DNA of 64,000 nucleotides from Prostheceraeus crozeri (GCA_907163375.1 CAJQUW010016173.1:124001-188000), one strand, 5' to 3'; positions 11,606 to 26,422 are shown, numbered from the stretch's first letter. Notes: generated by a model from the sequence alone, not told the origin. Translations and numbers: made by a program.

Positions 11606-14600
11606 GTGTTTGATTTGCTGATGATAATCAAGAGTTGGTCAAACGGAGTGAATAAAATTAATCGTATGCAAAAAAGCCATGGACTTCCAACGATTAATCA
11701 AAAGAAGGATATGGACCTCTAGAATTTTTTGGATCAAGATGGATAATTTATTTTTTAGGATCAATGCTTGTTTTATTCGTTATAACAAGATTCAATGTAA
11801 ATCATTTGCGAGTTGATAGATTAGATGCAACTAATAATGAAAGCAGGACAAAATAAAATAGACGCAGAACTAGTCAAATTATGATATTAAATTCAAACTT
11901 CTACCTATTGGTTGGCAATGACTAAGAAATGGCTTGGATAATTCCTTACTTCTCATTTGCGCTTGAATACCGCATGTTGGCAATTATTCGCTATCATGAA
12001 TCACATATGATCATTCCAAAACCATTCCTTCCGGCCAGTCGTACGTCTTAGTGCGCATTTATATTTGTTTGCCGCCGACACAGTATGCAATCTTGCTCAC
12101 ATGCCAATATACTACGTACATGTATGAAACAGGACTTTTGTTTAGTCATTGCAAATTTGGTTTTGCAATTTCTGTTTTAGTCAATTATGCAACCTTTCAG
12201 ATTCAAAATCATTTAATTCATCTTCTGTAGATACAGCTGGAGTGGATTCAGAATACTTTAGAGATATTCAGAAAGCAATTAGCAAATCTTTGGAATGAAA
12301 AGTTAAATGCAATTGTTGCTCGATTTTTACTTATATATGTTTTTATCCACTCATTAGAATAATTGAGTTTACACTGAATGAATAATGACACTTTTAAGCG
12401 CATTTTAGCTTCAAAATATCACACACGCACGGTGAGTTAAGTGGTTGGCAGGGCTCTCACTAAATATACTGTTTCTTATTAGTAATTTTTTGACTGTCAT
12501 GAATCACACTTGGATTCATAACAAGCAACTGATCTCACATTTACCTCATCATGAGATGTTTAAGTTTGGTGTAAATTCCTTGTCTGAAGACAACAAAAAC
12601 ACTCCATCTCATACAGAATTTTGTTTACAATTTATATTCACTTATTCAATTTTATCAACAGCCTTCAAAATTTGAACATCAAGATTTAAATGTCAACAAC
12701 AGTCAAGAAAGGGTACACTCGACTGTTTACGATTCGGTTACGTTATCGAATTGTAGTACAGATACAGTAGAATATTTAAATGACAGGATTCCCAACCTAG
12801 TAGATTAAATGTTCATGTTTTGCTACCTTTTTGAAATGTGCGCGCGTGGCGCATTTTCTTCGCAGTTACATGTGAATGGTTAAACGGAAGGAGAGAGACA
12901 AGTAACTGCTGAGAGACAAGGAGAACGAAGCTGGCTCTTCTGTTTCATTCCACAATTTCTTTATCGTCACAGGTAGATGAGATCTTGGAATGACGCAGAT
13001 GGTCGAATCTAGATAGCTCTAGTCTACGTTTATTCGGGGGTATTACGAGACCCTCCACAACATAATTGATAGATAGATAACGACTTAGATAGATAAAGGA
13101 GCGTAGTTGAAAATCCTTGTCAAGTTTTCGAGTGATTATTAATCGTGTACTTGTGCTTCAGAACATAACGCGGCTCCTTCTTTTGTCGATTGACATTGTC
13201 TCTTCAAACCAGTCTCATAACATCGGACTTATCCTTATCTTTCAAAGTTGAGAGACTAATTCGGAAGGCTCGATAGCAAATTATTGTCTCATTGTAGGAA
13301 GTGTTCAATGACCTAGTGACTAACGACTTTGTGCGACGTTAATAACTGAGGAGAGTTAAATCGAACGTTGATTGCCATTTGCCAATTATACGAAACTTGG
13401 CCGATGCAAAATTGAAGTTCAAGCGCATGTATATGATGATTGTATTAGAATCGTCGACTAGTTTTCGGAAGACAAAGGTGCGCCGAATTGTTAGACCGAG
13501 AATCAGAGTTAATTTTCTAATAAGTACAGGACAGATAACCCTGACGCTGAAATAGCGGATAAGATTAAAGAAATCATTTAGTTTATAAAAATTGTGTTGC
13601 AGCAGTTTTTAACATTTCTATGCTTGTTAGTCGATGAAAATGTACTCATTGATGTGAAAGATATTGGTAGAAATTAGGCATGAGTGTCCTGAAGAAAAAG
13701 TCCTCCTTTTCGGATAGCGAAAGTTTCGAACTCTATTTTCTTACACCATTAAACGCCAAAATCATGAGTTACTATTGAATTTTTTCGCAGCGCTATCAGA
13801 ATTATCCTGGATATTTCAAACAATTAAAACTGGATTATCCAAACACAAATGATACTCGATAGCAGTAGAAAGCGGATCCCACGAGGTTACTGACCAGTCG
13901 CACTGAAATGTTTTTTAAGACTATGACATTGGCCTACCTTTTCACCCCAAAAACAGCAATGTCGCAGGTTTTTCGATATTTTATTTTCTACGTCCATTTT
14001 GTCAAGTATGAACACCTGTTTAGTACAAAAATCATTGGATCGGCAGGATGAACATTTTAAAAACATGTTGTGTTTGATCACTTGCAATACCATCTTCACC
14101 CAATGATTGAATTGTCATGTATGTGTTGGACAAACCTGTAATTAATCAATCCAACCATATAATTTCCTTTAAGTGACAAAAACAACCAAGTGCTTGCGCA
14201 AATTCTCGTCATTTGATTAATTTCAACATCTACTAGGCGCAGATTTTGATCTTTCCCACTGAATGCGCCTTGATGTGTAGGACTTAATTTATTACTAATA
14301 GCTAATGAATTTGTTATCATTGAGCAAGAGAATCGGTAGTTGAACCAAAATAAGCGCTATCACTTGATAAGTATGTGTTTCGGTATTTACAATCATTCTT
14401 ATCATATTCGTTTTTCCATCGACTCAAAATGATGATCTCTCTTTAAATGAAACATGCAAAGTGAGCGACTGAAAGTCTGAATAAGTAAGCGACAATATTC
14501 GTAGTTGTAAATAGCAAAATAATGGTACCGGACCCGATCAGTCCATGATTCAGAAGTTGCACCTTACTTGCCAATGATTCAGGCTAGCACTGCTATAATC

Positions 14601-17600
14601 CAAACAAAAAAATTGGTTGCAGCTATATTTGTAAATAAGTCATTGAGCAAACAAGCGAAAAAAATAAAGAATATCAGTCCATGATTGAGAGATCAAAACA
14701 AAATAAGGAGAAAACTGCAGTAGATGAATCAAACACTGAGTTTCAAAATACCATTCATGTCGGATTTAGGAGAAATCATATAATTTTCTTATTGTCCTAA
14801 TGTCTAAGGAAAACTTCATATAATTCACCATTTTATCTTAAATAGAATCACGCTTGCAGACAACACAAACATGAGCTCCATTTTCAGACAAATTTGAGAG
14901 TAAGTGCCAAACGGCAATTAGAATGAAGTATGTGTAAGAGATTCAAGCATCGACGGGTCAAAATACAAAGGCAATTTAACAATTTACTCACTGGGTTGTC
15001 ACGAACATAACTTGACATAGTTGTATATCGCAGGACATACTTGTCACAACTAGGAACGAGCGAAAATTTGAATAAGAAAGGATTTTCCCTCAAAGTTAGC
15101 AATCAAGCAAACAATGCACCATGTCACCACTTCAAACATTGATGACAAGACTAGAGAAGTTGACAACGACAAAAGTGTTCATACCGCCAATTACACATTT
15201 TAAAAAGCACCATCGATTTTCAAAGATCAACAAAACGCAAACCTTTTCAACAATCTACTAGTCTTTGTTTCAAGACAATGTAGCATACATCGTTGGTTAC
15301 TTTTCATCATGTAATGTGGCTACGGGAAGAGAATATCTGATAAGTTATTCAACTCAACTCACCCATCCAATACTACACATAGCTAGAAAATTGTCATCAT
15401 GAACTTCGAAAGATTTAAATATTTAGATGCTAGTGATGCGAAGTAAATAACACGAGTTTTACCATAGATCTACCAAGAGATGGATGTGGATTCGCTGTCA
15501 ATCGATTGCTTAGGAAATTTGTGAAATATGAGTAAATTTTGTATTTATGCATCTGACCACTTCATTCTGCTATGTTCAGTTGATTTTTACTAATTTAACA
15601 TTGATTACTACATGCATATTGAATCAACACGATATTCAATACTAAAAAGAGCTACGTGTCTTTGAAAAAAACAAATATCAACGTTTTGCTGCTAGCAGGA
15701 CCAGTCTATAATAATTGTACTCGATTCAACCTAAGTGCAATTACGAAGATTCATGTTTACCTGACTTCTATGGTCTTCTATCTACTCTACATGTTGATGA
15801 ATACTAGTACTATTATGCATTTATATATAATGTATTTGAAGTTCATTGTTCTATAGTTTCATAATCATACATTTATTACGCAACCTAGTAATGAACACAT
15901 AGATTAAGCATAAGCGACAGGTCAGATTAGGAACAGTTCGAAAACCAGACTCTATCCGGACATCGTTCGACCATTTTCTACGCGAAACTGAGCATTTTGA
16001 AATTTGAAAATTGACACAATAAACTTCATCAGAAGCAATTATGTGATTGCTTCACCAATTCAGAAGTTATTGCAGGTAGCTCTATCTACATGCTACTTAA
16101 CGGGGAAAATACAAACTATGTCAACCTAGAAATTCAGCAATTTAATGGGCGGCTATGTAGCTATAACAACTTTGGTCTTGTCATTCCTAGAAAAGTGGGC
16201 TGTCAAAGCGGCTATGTGGACAGATTTGGGGAGATTGTAATGTCATTAGGCCATGCTATTGTACTAGGGTCCGCAGTTGAAAATACATTTTCGATGCAAG
16301 TCTTAGTGTACACAAATTTGTGTTCAATTATGAGGAAAGACACAGCAGATGCTCAACTGTTTTTTTAACAATGAACTTTGACAAAATAGCACATGCCCAA
16401 CCTCAGAAAGGGCAAAGCTGATGTCAACACTAACCAGCAAAATTTAGTACTTTGATGTCACAAAATTTTCTGAGAAATGCAGACCACCAATTCTAAGGTC
16501 AATGATGCTACAGTCAATTACAAATGCTGCGATTGTAAAAATTCTTATTGCACACCTTTGAGGTGCTGGTCTTACCATTCGTGGGTGCATTACAAGAGTG
16601 GCATTAGTGGGATCCGATTTTTTTATGATTTGAACTAGCCATCAACGGTATACTGACTGCCTAATTGCAGATTTTGGATTTGATGATGAATTACACATGG
16701 TTCATAGTAAAGTTGTTGTTTCCATTTCATCATTTAGAAATCTAGAGAGAATTAATACACAATTTAGCTGCGGAGTGAGTACACGGCTAGGCTGATTATG
16801 CAATATTTATCTTTAATAGAAAACTATAAGCATTGTATCTATTACTCAATGTCCAATCTGCGGTGTGCGTCCGTGTCAGTGTCTTTCGAGTGTTTCTAGA
16901 ACTCTTTCATAATTCTTACTTTTTTAAGTCATGACTTAATATTTCTGGTCATGCGCAGGATCCAGTTAAACACTGATTTCAAGCTCAAATTCCGCTTTTT
17001 CCATAGACCAGGTCTGCGGATGGTTCAGGTTGAGAGCATTGCCTCAGAGTCAAACATTTCTAATGCCGCTAAAAGAGTCTTCACTTGATGTGCCAGAATT
17101 CATCCCCCCTTGTACCCTCCTATGGACAAAGCACAACACAAATGATAAGGCTCAATCCAACCGTGTTCGTGTTTGTGTCATGAACGCAGACCTACAACTG
17201 AACACATAACATCAAAATCTACCATCAAGAGCTATAAAAATTCATCTTGCAAAAAACGTGGTAGAGGAAGTGAGATGTGATACTTACTTCCATTACTCGG
17301 CAGTTTCAAAACAAGAAAATACAAAATTGTCATCTTTTTCGAACTCTTCTTTAGCAATCTTCAATCTCTTCCTCACACCTGTCACTCAAATCTCTTTAAC
17401 GTTAAAATCATCTCTCACAACGCATTCTTTCACAGCAATCCACCGAAGTTAATAACAGAAGCACATCAAATCGAGAAGCGAGAAAAAAGCGGAAGACGAA
17501 GTCGATTTCCACCAACGAGATAGCACTTGTCCCCAGATCACAATAACGCCAATAACATGCGCAGTAGAATCTACTTCGCTTGCAATGCTAAAAAATTTGA

Positions 17601-18785
17601 AATATTATGAAACTACTCTGGGAAGCAGCAAGACTGAGTTCAGAATAAATTTAGAAATATTTTTTCACTACAGTCACAGAGCGGTTATCAGTTTCCGCAA
17701 TCTACCAGCGGCAAGTCACGTTCCAGCTCGATAAAAAATTCTTGCATATAAGTAAAGGTATTGACACAGACAGGCCAAACTATGTCTTTGCCTGGAAACC
17801 AATGGCCACTACAATGACAATTTCAACAAGTAAATAAAACCTTTGTATTGGTAATTGTATATTTTGAAATTTGATTTCTCTGCTTAATATTCAAATTCCT
17901 CTACGCCAATGTGAACATATGTAGCATCTTGCTTCCTACTATAGTATCAGCATAATTGAAGGAATAGAGAATAAATGAACCCCACACTGCTCACATTTTC
18001 CAGATCTACCGATAAGTTTTAGTTCAAGATGGCAGATTTCTGACTTTTATAAAAATTCTGAAAAATCTCCTGAAACGGTTAGCAACGACTTTTAATTCTG
18101 GAATACTCAACAGGCCCAAGTCCATAATGACCGAGCCACGGAGATCTTTGGGAAAAACAGCAGAAAATCGTACATATTTCCTCAGCTAGCAAAAACGAAA
18201 AGTAATGCCAATTGAAGTCAACCCATTAATTAATTAATCGATGAGAAAAATCTGTCAAATGAGCAACTAATTTTTTGTATTGGGAATTGACTGCGATTGA
18301 TTGGCATAAAGGATCAATCTCGGCTTCATCTTTTTTCAATCTTTATGAACGTTCGCCTCAATCAAACGTCCTTTCTTGCCGGGAGAAGTGCGGTCTATAT
18401 ACTTACACAGACACTGTATTTGCTATTTAATGGTGTCAATTCAATAGCAAAATCTAGATCCAGGAAGGGCGGTAGCTGCATACTTGCCCCACTGCTGACT
18501 TTGGATATTTCGGGATTAAATTCAAAACATTTCGACACCTGCCTGTGAATGCTAGGCTCATAAAGATACCTCATACGCATCGTCTACATTACCTGTCATG
18601 ATTAACAACGAATAAAGCAGTACGGAATGCTAGTACATTATGGAGGTAATGAGTGTTATGATGAATGAGTTTGTTGGAGAATGTGATGAAATTAAAGAAT
18701 GGTCGTGCAGATACTTGATGCAATCGCTTAATTCATCGATGATATTTCTCTTAATGAGGTGAGGGAAGCTATAAAGAATCTGAGA
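11606..18785. other. No recognisable gene; GATA microsatellite
   Basis: A 7-kb anonymous stretch. The longest ORFs are 60-92 codons (for example 16,090-16,368, plus) with no domain I can name. A short interrupted GATA repeat occupies about 13,067-13,095. I see no LINE motifs, inverted-repeat element or tRNA. Confidence 0.55.
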
Positions 18786-19321
18786 AACGCCAACGCGCCG
18801 TTCGTGCTAGAATCGTGTCAGCCTGGCACAAATGGAAGGACATCGCCAGTCTACTCAGAAACCGCCACATTCCACTCAGGTGCCGAGGTAACGTGTACAA
18901 CTGTTGCATCAGGCCTGTACGTTACGGTGCTGAATCCTAGAACGTCACTCAACATCTGATTCAACAACTCCGGTCATGTGAAAGAAGAATACTTCGCTAC
19001 ATGAGTGGCATTTCACTGTTTGATCGGATCGATAGCGCTACCGTGGCAAGCAGGTGTGGCTTCACACCGTTAGACGAAGCAATCAGAGAGCGGAGGCTTC
19101 GGTGGTTCGGACATATCAAGCGTCGAAATATAGATGAACCAATCAGGCAGGTACTCGACGTGATGGTCGAAGGTTCCCGTCTTCGTGGAAGACCGAGGAA
19201 GACATGGCTCCAAATCGTCAATGAGGACATGCTGGAGGTGGGAATATTTGCGAGTGATGCTCAGGACCGTTCTCGATGGAGAAGTCTCACATCGTTCAAC
19301 CCTCAACAGAAGAGGAAATGA
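18786..19321 (+). pseudogene. Non-LTR retrotransposon fragment, C-terminal end of an endonuclease/RT polyprotein
   Basis: A single frame runs from about 18,786 to the TGA at 19,319-19,321, with one internal TAG (18,938-18,940). It reads ...VSAWHKWKDIASLLRNRHI..., then VYNCCIRPVRYGAES, stop, IQQLRSCERRILRYMSG, then RRLRWFGHIKRR, RGRPRKTWLQ and DRSRWR. This order (CCIRP.LLYGAE.W, LRRMLRWMSG, RRLRWFGH..R, RGRPRK.W, A.DR..WR) is the post-RT C-terminal region of a large class of animal LINEs often annotated as endonuclease-reverse transcriptase. The RT and endonuclease domains are missing, so the copy is 5' truncated. A host gene is unlikely. Confidence 0.8.
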
Positions 19322-19989
19322 AGACGTTAAAAGGAGAAAGTAAAAATAAAAAGCAATCGCTTCTAAATTAAGAGCTAATTATTCAAACTAATTTACAATT
19401 AATTGCGGATTGCTTGCCCAAGTTGGCAATCAAGATTAATTAATTGGTGATGTTGCAATTAGTATTCTTCTAATCAATTATTTCAAATCCTTGAACTAAC
19501 TGTTGATGTATCAGAAGAAGCGAGATGAGAACACTATGGAAAGAAAGACACTGATGAACGCTTCGTAAGTGCGATGATTAATGACTAATTAGAGGGGTAT
19601 TGCATCCTCGACTTCTGGACAACTAATGCTAAGGGAGCAGCAGAATTGTACGGAGCTGAATGGAAGGGACGGTCAGCACTATGAAGTTAAGGTCACCATC
19701 CTTCTTCGAAAGTAGGGGTTCGGGGAAACGGCAAGGATTAAAAAGCTTTGAAATGTCATTGAGTTGGTTGGAAAATTGACGATGGAAATGTCTAAAACCT
19801 GGAAAAGGAAGCGGCAACAAGCATCTGTCATTTAGATTTGCCGTGCAAATTTCGTAATCGCGATGTGTATGTGAAATGAATGCATGTGCAGATTGCTGAA
19901 TTGAAATGTCATCCGACATCACCCTCTTATAACATGCGTACTGCCACAACGGCAGTCTCAAATCCTTGTAAGGGTTACCATAGCCAATT
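19322..19989. other. No recognisable gene
   Basis: AT-rich spacer between two LINE fragments. ORFs at 19,629-19,961 (minus, 110 codons) and from 19,880 (plus) have no recognisable content in this interval. Confidence 0.5.
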
Positions 19990-20290
19990 CAGTAATGATA
20001 ACATGGCAATATTAACGTCGAGATCTTGTTACAGTCTCGACAATCTTGAGACAGGGCTCATTGGTCAATTACAGTGCATGGATTCAGTTCCAACCACAAA
20101 CAAAGCAGTACCTACAGAGAAAGGTCATGGAGCTCCAACTGTCAACACCTCAATTCTGAGAAATTAGAAAATCTCTTCCTCTGTCAATCCCCGACTTTCG
20201 AGCAAAAGCTATTGTGGGATTAAGAACAATTTCATGAGCACTTTTGACTTTGAGCTTGAGAAATGCTGCACAGCCTGATTAGAAAAGTGA
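19990..20290 (+). pseudogene. Probable reverse-transcriptase relic (LINE)
   Basis: From about 19,990 one frame reads QFSNDNMAILTSRSCYSLDN and, further on, QLQCMDSVPTTNK. This fits the RT catalytic block (YADD.AI.TS...L...L..QL..M..W...NKL) with the YADD box decayed to SNDN. After a one-base frame change it reads KVMELQLSTPQ, like K(T)KVM.FG..Q, and about 20,185-20,270 gives EQKLLG in one frame and TFDFELEKCC in another, like VKLLG..ID..L.F..HI...C. Several stops and frameshifts separate the blocks. Each match alone is weak; their order is the evidence. Confidence 0.35.
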
Positions 20291-23200
20291 CTTCGATAAA
20301 CCAAATGAATTTGCTATGACAGTGGAGTGCTAATTCTTCAAGTTCGGGTCGTACAACATGTGAAGGATAGTAAATTATTATGGAGCAACGAAAATAATTT
20401 GTTCCGCAGCTTAGTGATGCAAAAACTGCACTCGGAAAAGTGCGACTTCCCATCTACGAATTTGATTAACAGTAAAAGGCATGTCTAAACAGCAGCTTTA
20501 TAGGAACCTTTCTATGAAGACTTATCTAGACCTATCGAAATAGTTTAATCTGAACAGACTAAGTAAGATCTTGAGACTTAGGATGCAATTCAGAAACGAG
20601 TTTTAGATAATCATGATTGCTGCCAATTTCTTAACTACTTCAAAGTATTTCAGATAGGTGGAACATTGAGATACAACAAGGTGTACGCTGCAGACCTACC
20701 TAAGTATTTTTTGCACTTATAGTAGACACAACAGGGTCTTGTCATTTAGGAATGTATGCGCTTTTATCACTACCGCTGTTATGGATGGCGGGCCCAAATC
20801 AAGCCACAATCAGAATGTTCATCAGAGGGGAGGAAGAACTCAGAACACCACCTTGATAGCATGAAATCTCCTATGAACATAACATCTGTCTACTATAGCC
20901 TCGACACTCGAAATTGGATATGGGAACAAAAAAGCAAAAATCGCATCGGATTATGAATCACAACCAGAGACTGAATGACAAGAATTTTAATAGCGAAAAT
21001 CAATATTATTATGACCTTAGAATTTCATGTCATGCATTTGTCAATACAATATTATGAATTATTTGTAGCTAGTGTTGCTAATGTTGAAGCAAGAAAATTA
21101 ACTTTCTTGTTCATTTGAGTAATTTAATGATATATTGTTCAATAAAAGACAGATTATACAAAACACGAAAAAAGACACTAATTTAATTGTAATCGCAACA
21201 TCCACACTGCGATTATGATTGGAATAAGGAAAAGTACCCGTTGAAAATGAGCTAATTTCACCAAAATGACCGATTTAGTTTATCACAAACTTCATTTTTT
21301 GTTTCTCAATATTTAGTTACCTCGAAAATATTTCACAAAATCCTTTATCTCAACTGGTTTCCTTTGAGAATGACTATCCAACTTTTTTTGCATTATTTTC
21401 TGATTACCCTAAAAAGGGGCTGACATCGCTGTTCTTTGACGCACGAAAGGTACATTTTATACTGGTGCATACAGAGATACATAGCTATCACAAAATGACT
21501 GAAAAATCAATATTTATTGAAACCGACTGAGACAAAATAACTCATAATATAGCCATAAATTTGATCGCATTTACTAAAAGACATCAATGGTATGCATCGC
21601 AGGAAATATCAAAAATTAAAGCATGCATAAATTCTATCACCTGCTCTTCTTTCGCTTCTACTATTGATTCAGCTGTCTAAGAGGTTTCTATTCTACAACA
21701 TAAATATCAAGATCATTTAATAGTCTACCCAGAGTGCACCCGACACCGCATTTGTCTGTTCATTATAAATGCTGTGAATAGAAGGAATCGTATGTGTCTT
21801 TCCTATTCGCTGATGCGCTGTAATTATTTCATTGGATGAAAATGAACCGATTAGCCATCATTAACAAACTGTTCATTTACTAGTCAGTCACAGCAGCGCA
21901 AATTACTAGACATGAAAATATCTGCCGCTGTCTTTTATCCCAAAATCACAAACGGGCACAAGGCCATGACATTGGTAAGAAAAGGAAGACCTATGCGCAT
22001 TGATGCCATCTAGAAATAATGCGGGGCGTCTTTTGAAGACAGAAAAACAACACCGACACAGTGATGGGACAAACTTTGCTCATAAACAAGACATTCGAGA
22101 CAAAAACTCAATACGACCGAAGGATAAACCAAGGATTACTCGAATGGATGAGAATCTGGTTAAAGTTGGAGGCCGACAGACGTATAGGGTAACGACAACG
22201 CAGAAGCGCGCGTTCAAACGCACAGATAATTGTTATTCTTACTAAGTAGAGCCATCCTTCATATGGTGCGCGCTTAATCCAAAGACAATTGAGTAAGATC
22301 CAAGATCAGATCTAATTGTTTTAACCAATACCTGAATAGCAATAATTCCTGTGCGACCTCACCCGAATTATCATGTGCCACCTAACATCCGCCTAGTGTC
22401 ACATGTTTTTCCAATGCATAAATCTGTCTACCATTACGATTATGGACTCGACAATAGACAATATGCTTTCTCGCATTGTTTTTTAAGGATTTGGTTACAC
22501 GCACGTTCGGCAATAGCCGAAACCTTAATGCAGCAACTATGGCAAATCAACTCCATGGGTAGATCAACAGCTATTAGCAAAAATCAGTGAAATCTCATTT
22601 AGTCTACGTACATGGTGCCCGCGCTATTTGCTCAAAAATTTTCCAGAAATTTCGAAAAATTTACTGACCATTTGTAGGAAAAAATCAATCTATTTTAAGA
22701 CAAAACGCATTTATTGAAAATCAGTTAATTGACTTCTTAAGTTCGTTCATTTTATCTTTCAGGATGTCGTTCTCCTCACGTTCTCGTTTTCTGCCTCCCG
22801 CAACGCATTTTGATTAAACGAAAGATCTCATATCGGATTGTTTTCCGCCTTGCTTGCCGTCCGCCTCTTCAGCTTCATTTAAAATCAATTCTGATTTCTG
22901 ACAAGAAAAACTAAAAATCGCAATGAAAATGTACAAATATGAGCTTATAATGAACGATGCTCAACCACGACCACATAACACTTTTTACATAAGATAACTA
23001 TTGGAAATACTCCAAATATAGCGCTAGAGGAGCCTGGTCGCAAATCACAGTCAAATAGAAGTTGTCCTTAATCATAAAGTCAGAATATGAAGAGCCCGGA
23101 ACAGAGCCCCCGAATTATAAATCACTGAAACTTTACCGTTCGTTATGAAAGCTGAAATACATACATGGCTGAAATGGATCAGAAAATATGGTTCTAGTTA

Positions 23201-25689
23201 TCTTATGGATAATTTAAATTACTTAATTTATCATACTAATTAATTCATTTCATTATTCCCGATGTTTCAAATCCCAAAACACTAGTACCTATAAATTTTT
23301 GACTTTATAAACTTTTTACTACTGACTTACTTAACTTTGACTCCTTTTTGACTCTACTTACTTTTAAAAATTTCTTCCTGACCTTTCTTGACTCCCTGAC
23401 TGGGCCCCAAGTACGTATGAAACTGTGTGAGACTTCATGCAATTATTGATTATGCCTATTTCAATCTATTAATTCCAATATTTCATTAGGTACATACTCA
23501 TTATTTAATTGTTATGCAATATAATATTATTATATCATTTATATTCATGTCATTAATATGCATATTTAGCTTCAACTCATCGACATATTCAATTGACTTA
23601 ATCTCTGAAATGTTTATAATTCAGAGGATGTTCATTTAATCTGATGACGTGTCTGATCAAAATTCAAAGGTAAAAAATAGCGTGGGAGAAGAAAAACACC
23701 CTAAATTTTTTTGACCGCAGATTTTCATGACGAGATCAGATACTCACAATGCAATATCACACGTGTCAATTTTAACTGAAACAATGCATCAAAATTGAGG
23801 ATGGACTACACTACCCTATATTGACAGCATGCATTATAATTGATTTAATATTGCAGTAACAACAATTTAACAATAACCTTTACTACACAGGTTTACAAAG
23901 CCTGCATTGTTAACTCATGTCATATTAGGGGTCATTATACATTCAACAACATAATGTCTGTATCAGGATCGTATTTACTTTCTTCTTATTGTTGAAATGT
24001 CTAGCGTCATAGCTGGAGTTGGCCTTATGTCATTAGCTAATTTTACGTTTTCAATTAAAAACTTACATTGATACATACATGCGCTTGCATAGGCTTTGTA
24101 TTGCTTATTGTTCATACTAAATCTGGGATGGAAGAATTTTCATTTGGAACCGTAGATGAATCCTAACCAATGCACTGGTTACATGTCTACAGCCTTTTCC
24201 TATTGATTTAATCACTCAGCAAGTAGCATTGAGTTTAAGCTATAGAATCCTCCTAACTTCACTGTTCGTCGCATTACGCATCACCAAAGTCACAAAAAAG
24301 TTTTCAAACTCTCTGTACGCTTCGTCACTTCATAGCATTAATTCTGCTGAGAGTTAATTCATTTATGCATTTACGCCATTAATAGCTGATTTTGTCGAAT
24401 GTTAGCTTCTTTAATGATCTTCAGGTTGGTAGAAACATCAGTTTTATTACTGCCCCTCTAAGATGGAAACTTCAATATAACTATTGAACCTTTCTATATA
24501 AAGACCATTCTTACTGACTTCTGGCCATCCCGATCGCATCAGAAGGTTACGCTGTTAGCCAACATGCTACTGAGATACCAGCACGTCAAATCCTAAGTCG
24601 AAACAGAATGTTACCATCAATTTACACAAAGCTTCCGAAAGTTACTCGTGAAACAACTGCTCCATTTCCATAAAATGCCAGCGGCATGTAGCCATAGGGG
24701 TCAAAATAATTCCTCGAGATATTTCATTTTAATTTCATGTACATTCCATTACGAGCAATCAAACAAATCAAAATTATGATTTGCGATAGATTGAAATTTT
24801 CATATATTGCCCAATACACCTCAAGTATTTACAATCACATGCCGTGCTATGCAGTTGAACGATGGATTTAAGTCGAACGAACGTAAATTGCGTAAGATAG
24901 CTGACAACAACTACATCTGGAATCGAACATAAACAACGAATAGTACACCTGAAATTCATCAAAGGAAGTTACCATCCAGCAGACACTGTACACAACGGAA
25001 ATTCCCACATCAAGTGATAAACTTCAACAAACGTATAAGTTTCCAACTATTTATCAGTTGACTTATCTCCAGACACAAAGAGAAGTGATAATATTCAATA
25101 TCCAAGCAAGTACAATTTTACTTGCGAAAAGATTTTACGAGAACACAAACGTCATTGCTGAACTCATAGATCATATAATTTGTTGGATAATAATTTGCTC
25201 TCATTATGAAGTGAAACGTGCTGCCATCATTATGAGTAAGAAGGAATCAACGGAACATTCGAGAATTACGTTTTTCGACGACTGGGATGTCTTAATACTT
25301 GCATCGACGTAGCTAATGCTGTCCCTGGACGCATGATGTTCTCCCTACGAATTATTCAATACCAAGATTTGAAGACCAGGTCGCGCTCTGCTTCGAATAA
25401 GTCATATAAAACGATTTCTGCGATGTAGGCTATAGCATGTTTTCAGAATAATTTATTGGCAGGATATATAATTGATACCACAGAAATCTCCATTGCTTTC
25501 ACGAGTCGTAACTACGGTTTGAAAAGCAAACACGCGTTTGCATATTTCCCATAATTAATACTCGTAATTACTAATACGAATACATACACTTACTATGTAA
25601 CAAAAAATTGAGTTAAGTTGGTGATTTTGTAAATCTTTCACCCGTGAAATAGAGAAGCTCGTCACCAACTGAAAGTTAGCTGAGATGGT
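20291..25689. other. No recognisable gene; degenerate TTTGACTCC-like repeat
   Basis: About 5.4 kb without a recognisable product; the longest ORFs are 60-84 codons. At 23,297-23,402 words like TTTTGACT, CTGACTTACT, TTTGACTCC, CCTGACC and CCTGACTGG recur at 9-15 base intervals, a cryptic simple repeat. Otherwise nothing is seen on either strand. Confidence 0.55.
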
Positions 25690-26422
25690 GTGCCTCTCCA
25701 ACACTGCGAGCACCCGTGTATCCTGGTGTTACCCTGGATCGAAGCCTGACATACAAGAAGCATGTGGAAAAGACCAGATGTAAGGCTAGCACCCCGAACC
25801 AAATTCTGAGGAAGCTTATCGGTAGCAGATGGGGCGCTAATCCTGAAACCCTGGCACCTTAAATATTCCACGGCTGAATATGCTTGCCCTGTGTGGGAAA
25901 GGTCGGCCCACGCAAAGGAACTGGACCCCATCCTGAATGAAGCCTGCCGTATCGTAACAGTCTGCCTGCGCCCAACTCCTCTCCAGCAACTACATCTACT
26001 TGCGGGGATAAAGCATCCTGGTGACAGAAGAATGGAGGCGACGAGGAGACAATTGCTAAAGGCTGTAGAGGACAGGCAGGCTGCAGCGATTCCTGCACCA
26101 TCAAAGCTAAAGTCACGACGAAGCTTCCTAAGAACCACACCAAGCACTCAGCTACCACAGGCCAAACTACCGCGCGGCAAACAACTCCAGTACTGCGTAT
26201 GGAAGACGCTCAACCGCCTCCGAAATGGAGTAGCCCTTTGTGGAGTAACGAGGAAAAAGTGGAACATCAGTGAAGATGACAGATGCAGATGCGGAGAAAG
26301 ACAGACGATGGAGCATTTACTACAATGTCGGTTGCTTCCAGCACCAGTGCACCCAGCACGAGGTACACCAGTGCACGGACCTGGCAATACAACGCGCACA
26401 GTATTGGCAAGGCCGCGTGTGA
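25690..26422 (+). pseudogene. Non-LTR retrotransposon fragment, post-RT C-terminal part
   Basis: The first frame (about 25,690-25,861) reads VYPGVTLDRSLTYKKHVEKT then KASTPNQILRKLIGSRWGA, ending in TAA. A second frame resumes at 25,862 with YSTAEYACPVWERS, then EACRIVT, LHLLAGI, RRMEATRR, KSRRSFLR, and a Cys/His-like DRCRCGERQTMEHLLQC. About 26,365-26,422 shifts again to reach TDLAIQRAQYWQGRV and TGA. This is the typical C-terminal region of jockey-type LINEs, with the PVYLGVTLDR..TYK block just after the RT. About ten codons are missing at 25,861. It is 5' truncated and dead. It is more GC-rich than its surroundings, as expected for an insertion. Confidence 0.82.

Noticed and set aside
25859-26158. 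Minus-strand ORFs of 99 and 161 codons
   Set aside because: Antisense to the plus-strand LINE fragment, which has clear family motifs.
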